From: Streptomyces sp.
GTDB taxonomy: Bacteria; Actinomycetota; Actinomycetes; Streptomycetales; Streptomycetaceae
DNA: 8,910 nucleotides
Assembly: GCA_003519485.1 (NCBI GenBank)
Contig: DOWQ01000701.1
Coordinates: 1 to 8,910 of the forward strand
Direction of reading: 5' to 3'
Shown: in pieces, positions 6,501-8,910 of the stretch
Numbering within the stretch: the stretch's first letter is position 1
How the letters are laid out: each line of letters begins with the position of its first letter
Made by a program: the position numbers and the translations under genes
Notes under the pieces: model-generated
What the model was told of the DNA's origin: nothing
The model's database searches: none
Seen by the model: the letters and a program-made list of their open reading frames with translations, nothing else

Positions 6501-6787
6501 ATCCGGACCACGCCCGGATGGTCGTCGGCAGCGACCACGAGCGGCGCGGCCTCCCCGCCCGCGACCAGGGGGAAGCTGCCCCGCTCGGCGGTGTGGGAGA
6601 TGAACCGGTACGGATCGCGGCGGAGCGTCCCGGAGGCCGCGGCCGGGCCGAAGGCGGAGGCGGGCTCCGCCGCGGCTGCGGGGGCGGCGACGGCCGCGGT
6701 CGCGGCAGTGGCCACGGCCACCGCCAGAATCGAACGTCGACTCGGATTCGGTGGGGCTGCCGGCGAGCTGCCGAAGGACCTTCTCAT
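3578..6787 (-). CDS. Secreted GH115 alpha-glucuronidase, 1069 aa
   Basis: Glycoside hydrolase family 115 enzymes remove alpha-1,2-linked (4-O-methyl-)glucuronic acid from terminal and internal xylose units of glucuronoxylan. Export is via Tat: SRRSIL (residues 16-21), an Ala-rich hydrophobic stretch (20-40) and likely cleavage near AAAA-EP or ASA-F (40-46). The order fits the family. An N-terminal alpha/beta domain spans about 60-225. The barrel spans about 226-535, with YRGFFINDENP (230-240), LKANYLWPAVWG (277-288), MGTSHEAPMMR (309-319), LGMRGNGDVSLP (384-395) and FCDDNWGNMRKLP (454-466). A helical bundle (about 540-760) is followed by a beta domain. A GH115 C-terminal beta-sandwich starts at RRGFIEAGGYVSMEA (887-901). 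Candidate catalytic acids lie in INDENP and TSHE, but I cannot assign them. The length is full and the frame intact. The start has GGAG 9 nt upstream. The gene stands alone, without neighbouring xylanases or a transporter. Confidence 0.95.
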   Translation of the reverse strand: MRRSFGSSPAAPPNPSRRSILAVAVATAATAAVAAPAAAAEPASAFGPAAASGTLRRDPYRFISHTAERGSFPLVAGGEAAPLVVAADDHPGVVRMVDDLRSDIERVTGVEPAVVTGETPGHGDVVLIGTLGRSPLIDGLVSAGKLDVSGIEGKWETSLEQVVHDPLSGVRRAFVIAGSDQRGTIYGGYETSRQIGVSPWHWWDDVPPRHQDELHVLPGRYSQGTPAVKYRGFFINDENPALGTWAPEFFGPGLAPGFPNGFNRKFFAKVFEVMLRLKANYLWPAVWGRAFAEDDPENHATAKAYGVVMGTSHEAPMMRGIEEWNRHAVPAERDEDGDITKPGEDPYGGTGEWSFRRNREALEKYWADGVRRMTEGGFEGVVTLGMRGNGDVSLPDGDGIELMESILSSQRGILAEAVGEGALTSVPQVQTLYKEVQRYWDKGLRPPEDVTVVFCDDNWGNMRKLPDQSLPARSGGYGTYYHFDYVGGGRNYKWADTANLASTWEQLHLTYAYGVDRLWVVNVGDMKNEELPLQFFLDYAWDPDRWPLHRLAAWEQEYARQNFGPEQAEDIAEVLHAYGCLQARRKPELLNRRITLDPVKDLPTDSSAIVYDDRASPFRLNHYRELDRVTEEWQELASDAERIGRKLPADCQDAYYQLVLYQVKATANLYALRRAEFTNIHYAGQGRAATNELADVTEARFADDQAMSDHYNNTLAGGKWHGFQTQPKIGYGDVERYGPNAPWQQPQTPDHVALPDEVFPAVRRIELPAGADMGVAVDGSDDWWPEAAGPAVLPAFSPYQSRPDQYIDVFSRGREPFDYRIEPSVPWITVERAEGRVEKEVRATVRADWSRAPRGTTEVPITVTGPGGATVEVTAVVANPRLPRRSRRGFIEAGGYVSMEAGNCTRAVDTGGVRWQRIPDLGRTGDGMTPFPVTAPSREPGGDGPRLEYEMTLLTAGPVEVRTYLSPRNNVLPTDGLRYAVSFDNDAPQTVNFTAATGADDTSMNKQWERNTSDNTNVTTTRHEIGKPGMHVLKIWMVDPTVVVQKLVVDTGGLEPSYLGPPESRRDSR
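6661..6742 (-). other. Twin-arginine signal peptide core of the GH115 enzyme
   Basis: This segment covers residues 16-42: the SRRSIL twin-arginine motif followed by an Ala/Val-rich hydrophobic stretch and an AAAA-E cleavage candidate. The weakly hydrophobic h-region and paired arginines point to Tat rather than Sec export, implying that the enzyme folds before secretion. The preceding 15 residues are a Ser/Pro-rich n-region extension. Confidence 0.8.
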
Positions 6788-6832
6788 GGGCGCGGTCTCC
6801 GCAACGAGGATGGAGGGGAGTGGCTGATGTCG

Positions 6833-6858
6833 CGAAAGTTATCGGAGATATTCCGGAA
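6833..6858. promoter_or_regulatory. AT-rich palindromic cluster upstream of the GH115 gene, candidate promoter/operator
   Basis: On the minus strand the sequence CGATAACTTTCG (6844-6833) is an imperfect dyad that contains a -10-like GATAAC. It differs by one inserted T from CGAAACTTTCG-type palindromes that I recall at Streptomyces xylanase operators. It abuts CGGA-GATAT-TCCG (6843-6855) and the perfect palindrome TTCCGGAA (6851-6858). Its position, 45 nt before the start codon, suits a repressor site over the promoter. Regulatory function is inferred. Confidence 0.35.
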
Positions 6859-6961
6859 CAACAATGGCTGCGGCACGGCCGGTCGACGCGCCTGTTCCCG
6901 GGCCTATCGACCCGATCATCTCGTTCGTCCCCGGCGCTTCGGACCTTCTGCTGCGGCTCTG

Positions 6962-6988
6962 TCGGCGGACTCCGCCGAAACATTTCGG
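6962..6988. promoter_or_regulatory. Interlocked inverted repeats, candidate operator
   Basis: TCGGCGGA (6962-6969) and TCCGCCGA (6971-6978) form a perfect 8-bp inverted repeat with a 1-nt centre. Overlapping it, CCGAAA (6975-6980) and TTTCGG (6983-6988) form a second perfect repeat with a CA spacer. The shared bases mean the two cannot form hairpins together, which suits a protein-binding site or alternative structures better than a terminator. The regulator and the target gene (GH115 or terD) are unknown. Confidence 0.4.
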
Positions 6989-7221
6989 TCAGGGGTGGCC
7001 GTACGCCCCCTCCGAGCACCGCAGGGCCCGAGAACGCCCCCTCCGTACGCTCCGCCGCGCGCTTCGTCGGAAATCACCGGCCGATTACCGGTGCGGAAGC
7101 CGGGCCGGGCTGCGAGGATTCACCCGGGTGGCGGGAACCGTCTCCGGCCCGCACCCGTTGCACCATCGGGCAAAAAAATCGTCAAAGGCGCGGCCCGGCG
7201 CCGGATTGAGCAGGGATTTCC

Positions 7222-7797
7222 ATGGGTGTCAGCCTCTCCAAGGGCGGCAATGTCTCACTGAGCAAGGCGGCGCCGGGTCTGACTGCGGTCACCGTCGGGC
7301 TGGGCTGGGACGTCCGTACGACCACGGGTACCGACTTCGACCTGGACGCGAGCGCGCTGCTCGTCGACGCCGCCGGCAAGGTGCTGTCCGACCAGCACTT
7401 CATCTTCTTCAACAACCTCAAGAGCCCCGACGGCTCCGTGGAGCACACCGGCGACAACCTCACCGGTGAGGGCGAGGGCGACGACGAGCAGATCAAGGTC
7501 TCGCTGTCCACCGTCCCGGCCGAGGGCGACAAGATCGTCTTCCCGGTGTCGATCCACGAGGCCGAGAGCCGGCAGCAGAGCTTCGGCCAGGTGCGCAACG
7601 CCTTCATCCGCGTCGTGAACCAGGCAGACGGTGTCGAGCTCGCCCGTTACGACCTCAGCGAGGACGCCTCGACCGAGACCGCGATGGTCTTCGGCGAGCT
7701 GTACCGCAACGGTGCGGAGTGGAAGTTCCGCGCCGTCGGCCAGGGCTACGCCTCCGGCCTGCGCGGCATCGCGCAGGACTTCGGCGTCAACGTCTGA
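7222..7797 (+). CDS. terD: TerD-family calcium-binding stress protein, 191 aa
   Basis: The protein is full length for the TerD/CABP family. It starts with the hallmark MGVSLSKGGNVSLSK, then GLGWDVR (residues 26-32) and the acidic calcium-binding motif DFDLDAS (38-44). A second acidic loop GEGEGDDEQI (82-91) follows, then VFPVSIHEAE, VRNAFIRVVN and a C-terminal FRAVGQGYASGLRGIAQDFGV. TerD proteins bind Ca2+ and are linked to tellurite, oxidative and envelope stress; in Streptomyces several paralogues occur, with developmental effects reported for some. No terB/terC or other ter genes are visible here, so this looks like a stand-alone copy. The ATG at 7222 is chosen because the family homology begins there; AGGGA about 7 nt upstream is a modest ribosome site. 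It is transcribed divergently from the GH115 gene and ends convergent with the RsbW-like gene. Confidence 0.95.
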   Translation: MGVSLSKGGNVSLSKAAPGLTAVTVGLGWDVRTTTGTDFDLDASALLVDAAGKVLSDQHFIFFNNLKSPDGSVEHTGDNLTGEGEGDDEQIKVSLSTVPAEGDKIVFPVSIHEAESRQQSFGQVRNAFIRVVNQADGVELARYDLSEDASTETAMVFGELYRNGAEWKFRAVGQGYASGLRGIAQDFGVNV

Positions 7798-7831
7798 GCG
7801 ACGTCCGACAGCTCTACGGTCGCCGCACGAG

Positions 7832-7859
7832 GGCGGGCCGGGACCCCTCCCGGCCCGCC
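7832..7859. terminator. Bidirectional terminator between convergent terD and the RsbW-like gene
   Basis: GGCGGGCCGGGA (7832-7843) pairs perfectly with TCCCGGCCCGCC (7848-7859) around loop CCCC, followed by TT. It is a 12-bp all-GC-rich stem centred in the 90-bp gap between the two convergent stop codons, so it can end both transcripts. Confidence 0.9.
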
Positions 7860-7887
7860 TTCGCGCTGTGCGGGACCGGGACGGGGA

Positions 7888-8304
7888 TCAGTCCAGCCCG
7901 ACGGCCAGGGTCACCACGGCACCCGCCGCGCCGGTGGCAATCTCCAGCCGGTCCGTCAGCTCCCGCGTCAGCCACAGCCCCCGGCCGCCCTCCCCGCTGA
8001 ACATCCCCGGCCACTCCGGGGGTATGACGTCCTCGCTGAACCCGGGCCCGCTGTCGGTCACCCGGCAGTGCAAGGTGCCGTCGACCAGCTGGACGACGAG
8101 GCTGCCCGACCCGCCGCCGTGCTCGACGGCATTGCACGCCACCTCGTGGACCGCGAGCACGAAGTCGCTGAGCCGCGGCTCCCCCAGGCCGGCCTCCGCC
8201 GCGCACTCGCCGACCCGCAGCCGGAGCTTGGGCACATCGGCTGCCACGAAACAGAATTCCAGCAGGTGTTCGCGCGGTGGACCCTGATTCGTCACGGCAG
8301 GCAT
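7888..8304 (-). CDS. RsbW-like ATP-binding regulator (HATPase_c_2, anti-sigma kinase type), 138 aa
   Basis: The protein is a single GHKL/HATPase domain of the RsbW/SpoIIAB class. The N-box is HEVACNAVEHG (residues 53-63, with Glu54, Asn58 and His62), the G1 box DSGPGF (84-89) and the G2 box GEGGRGLWLTRELTD (104-118). Such proteins bind ATP and either hold a sigma factor or phosphorylate an anti-anti-sigma (STAS) partner on serine; Streptomyces has dozens, mostly unassigned. Neither a sigma factor nor a STAS gene is in the window, so its partner is unknown. There is no membrane segment, so it is cytoplasmic. The start at 8304 is the first ATG in frame, with GGAAGG about 12 nt upstream, slightly far; the GTG at codon 4 is an alternative without a visible ribosome site. 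It is divergent from the GlsB-like gene across 231 bp. Confidence 0.92.
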   Translation of the reverse strand: MPAVTNQGPPREHLLEFCFVAADVPKLRLRVGECAAEAGLGEPRLSDFVLAVHEVACNAVEHGGGSGSLVVQLVDGTLHCRVTDSGPGFSEDVIPPEWPGMFSGEGGRGLWLTRELTDRLEIATGAAGAVVTLAVGLD

Positions 8305-8371
8305 GCCGCCACACCACCTTCCGCAGTGCCGGGCGCAGAGCGCGTCATGTCCGGACGACGCTACTCGTAGT

Positions 8372-8421
8372 CATCGGCGACCACCATGCGTAACCGGCAA
8401 TTGCATCGCAGCTCGCCGATG
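8372..8421. repeat. Nested inverted repeat in the divergent intergenic region
   Basis: CATCGGCGA (8372-8380) and TCGCCGATG (8413-8421) are perfect 9-bp inverted copies separated by 32 nt. Inside, ATGC (about 8386-8389) and GCAT (about 8403-8406) form a second, smaller dyad. It lies between the RsbW-like and GlsB-like starts, where a shared operator or an extended hairpin leader would be expected. Function is inferred only from position. Confidence 0.5.
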
Positions 8422-8503
8422 TTGACCGGATGTACCGAGAAGCCGACCGGAAGCGTCGTTGTAGTGTCCACATCGGTGTTATCCCGGAAGTGGATCACCC
8501 GCA

Positions 8504-8509
8504 TATAAC
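8504..8509 (+). promoter_or_regulatory. Candidate -10 element for the GlsB-like gene
   Basis: TATAAC in an AT-rich patch 26 nt before the start codon. No good -35 hexamer lies 16-19 nt upstream, so either an extended or alternative-sigma promoter is used, or this is not the promoter. A transcript from here would have a short leader carrying only the ribosome site. Confidence 0.35.
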
Positions 8510-8535
8510 GTCATCACACGGGGGAGTACCCGCAC

Positions 8536-8817
8536 ATGAGCAGCACGAGCATCATCAGTTGGATCCTCCTCGGCCTGATCGCCGGCGTCGTCGCCAAGGT
8601 CCTGCTGCCGGGACGCGACCCCGGGGGCCTGGTCGGCACCACTGTCATCGGGGTGGCCGGCGCCTTCATCGGCGGCTGGCTGTCCGCCGAGTTCCTGGAC
8701 AGGCCGATCACCACGGACTTCTACGACCCGGCCCTGTGGGTCGCCGCCGTCGCCGGTTCCGTGATCCTGCTGATCGGTTACCGGCTGCTCTTCGGCCACT
8801 CCCGCGCGCGTCACTGA
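8536..8817 (+). CDS. GlsB/YeaQ/YmgE-family (transglycosylase-associated) membrane protein, 93 aa
   Basis: A small hydrophobic protein with three predicted membrane helices: about residues 6-24, 31-51 and 66-86. The family signature GLIAGVVAKVLLPGRDPGG (13-31) is followed by a glycine-rich second helix (GTTVIGVAGAFIGGWL, 34-49). This matches the 'transglycosylase-associated' or GlsB/YeaQ/YmgE stress-response family, whose molecular role is unclear despite the name; members are induced by general or envelope stress in several bacteria. The length is slightly above the usual 80-90 residues, the loop between helices 2 and 3 being a little extended (SAEFLDRPITTDFYDP). The ribosome site GGGGGAG (8520-8526) is 9 nt before the ATG. 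The divergent neighbour is an anti-sigma-type kinase, consistent with stress control but not proof. Confidence 0.93.
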   Translation: MSSTSIISWILLGLIAGVVAKVLLPGRDPGGLVGTTVIGVAGAFIGGWLSAEFLDRPITTDFYDPALWVAAVAGSVILLIGYRLLFGHSRARH

Positions 8818-8872
8818 CCGCACGGCGGTGACCGGAGCCGCCCGGGCCGCGGTGGGCCGTTGAGGCCGGCTG

Positions 8873-8893
8873 CGGCCCGCTGCCGGCGGGCCG
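8873..8893 (+). terminator. Probable terminator of the GlsB-like gene
   Basis: CGGCCCGC (8873-8880) pairs perfectly with GCGGGCCG (8886-8893) around loop TGCCG, about 55 bp after the stop codon. There is no T-run, and the surrounding sequence is so GC-rich that alternative pairings exist. Confidence 0.45.
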
Positions 8894-8910
8894 GCCTGCC
8901 GGGCGGGGCG

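Larger units (their letters stand above)
6788..7221. other. Divergent intergenic region between the GH115 gene and terD
   Basis: About 434 bp that must hold both promoters. Open frames crossing it are unbiased run-throughs that continue into terD in the wrong frame. Notable content: an AT-rich island with palindromes (6833-6858), interlocked inverted repeats (6962-6988), an inverted repeat CACCGG/CCGGTG (7075-7080 and 7088-7093), and an A7 run near 7172-7178 preceded by TTGCAC (7158-7163), a weak -35-like hexamer for terD with no good -10. No gene is supported. Confidence 0.55.

Noticed and set aside
3909..7019. A 1036-codon minus-strand frame overlapping GH115 in another frame
   Set aside because: The translation is Arg/Gly/Pro/Ala-rich without family motifs, and it overlaps the real gene almost completely.
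6864..7469. Plus-strand frame running from the GH115-terD gap into terD
   Set aside because: It overlaps terD in the wrong frame, its composition is unbiased in the gap, and nothing in it resembles a known protein.
8430..8831. 133-codon plus-strand frame overlapping the GlsB-like gene
   Set aside because: It overlaps the GlsB-like gene in another frame and has a His/Arg/Gly-rich composition without motifs.

Overview
The window looks like a piece of a Streptomyces (or close actinomycete) chromosome. It is very GC-rich, genes have GC-saturated third codon positions so spurious open frames run everywhere, and the gene content (actinobacterial P-loop GTPase, TerD, orphan RsbW-like kinase, Tat-exported GH115 glucuronidase) fits. 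I see no insertion sequence, integrase, CRISPR array or rRNA.

Layout. Positions 1-991 (minus) hold the first 330 codons of a dynamin/YfjP-like GTPase that continues past the left edge. A 333-bp gap follows, with three consecutive hairpins and then a tRNA-Arg(UCU) gene on the plus strand and its intrinsic terminator. From 3215 down to 1629 (minus) lie three same-strand units: a DsbA/FrnE-type thioredoxin-fold protein, the frameshifted and 5'-truncated remains of an ArsC/low-molecular-weight phosphatase gene, and a small VOC (glyoxalase-fold) protein. The remnant's last reading frame stops exactly on the VOC start codon (ATGA overlap), so the two were once translationally coupled.

Positions 3578-6787 (minus) are one large secreted GH115 alpha-glucuronidase with a twin-arginine signal peptide, isolated from other carbohydrate genes in this window. 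Its upstream region carries AT-rich palindromic motifs that could be operators. Divergently, terD (7222-7797, plus) converges on an RsbW-like ATPase (7888-8304, minus) across a 12-bp-stem terminator; the latter diverges from a GlsB/YeaQ-type three-helix membrane protein (8536-8817, plus).

How the genes fit together. The right third is a loose envelope/general-stress neighbourhood (TerD, anti-sigma-type kinase, GlsB-like). The middle is an extracellular xylan side-chain enzyme. The left holds an eroding small operon that may once have dealt with arsenate or electrophile/thiol stress. I find no clear evidence for an entirely new system; the most informative oddities are the decayed phosphatase gene, the three-hairpin block beside the tRNA, and the palindromes upstream of the GH115 gene.
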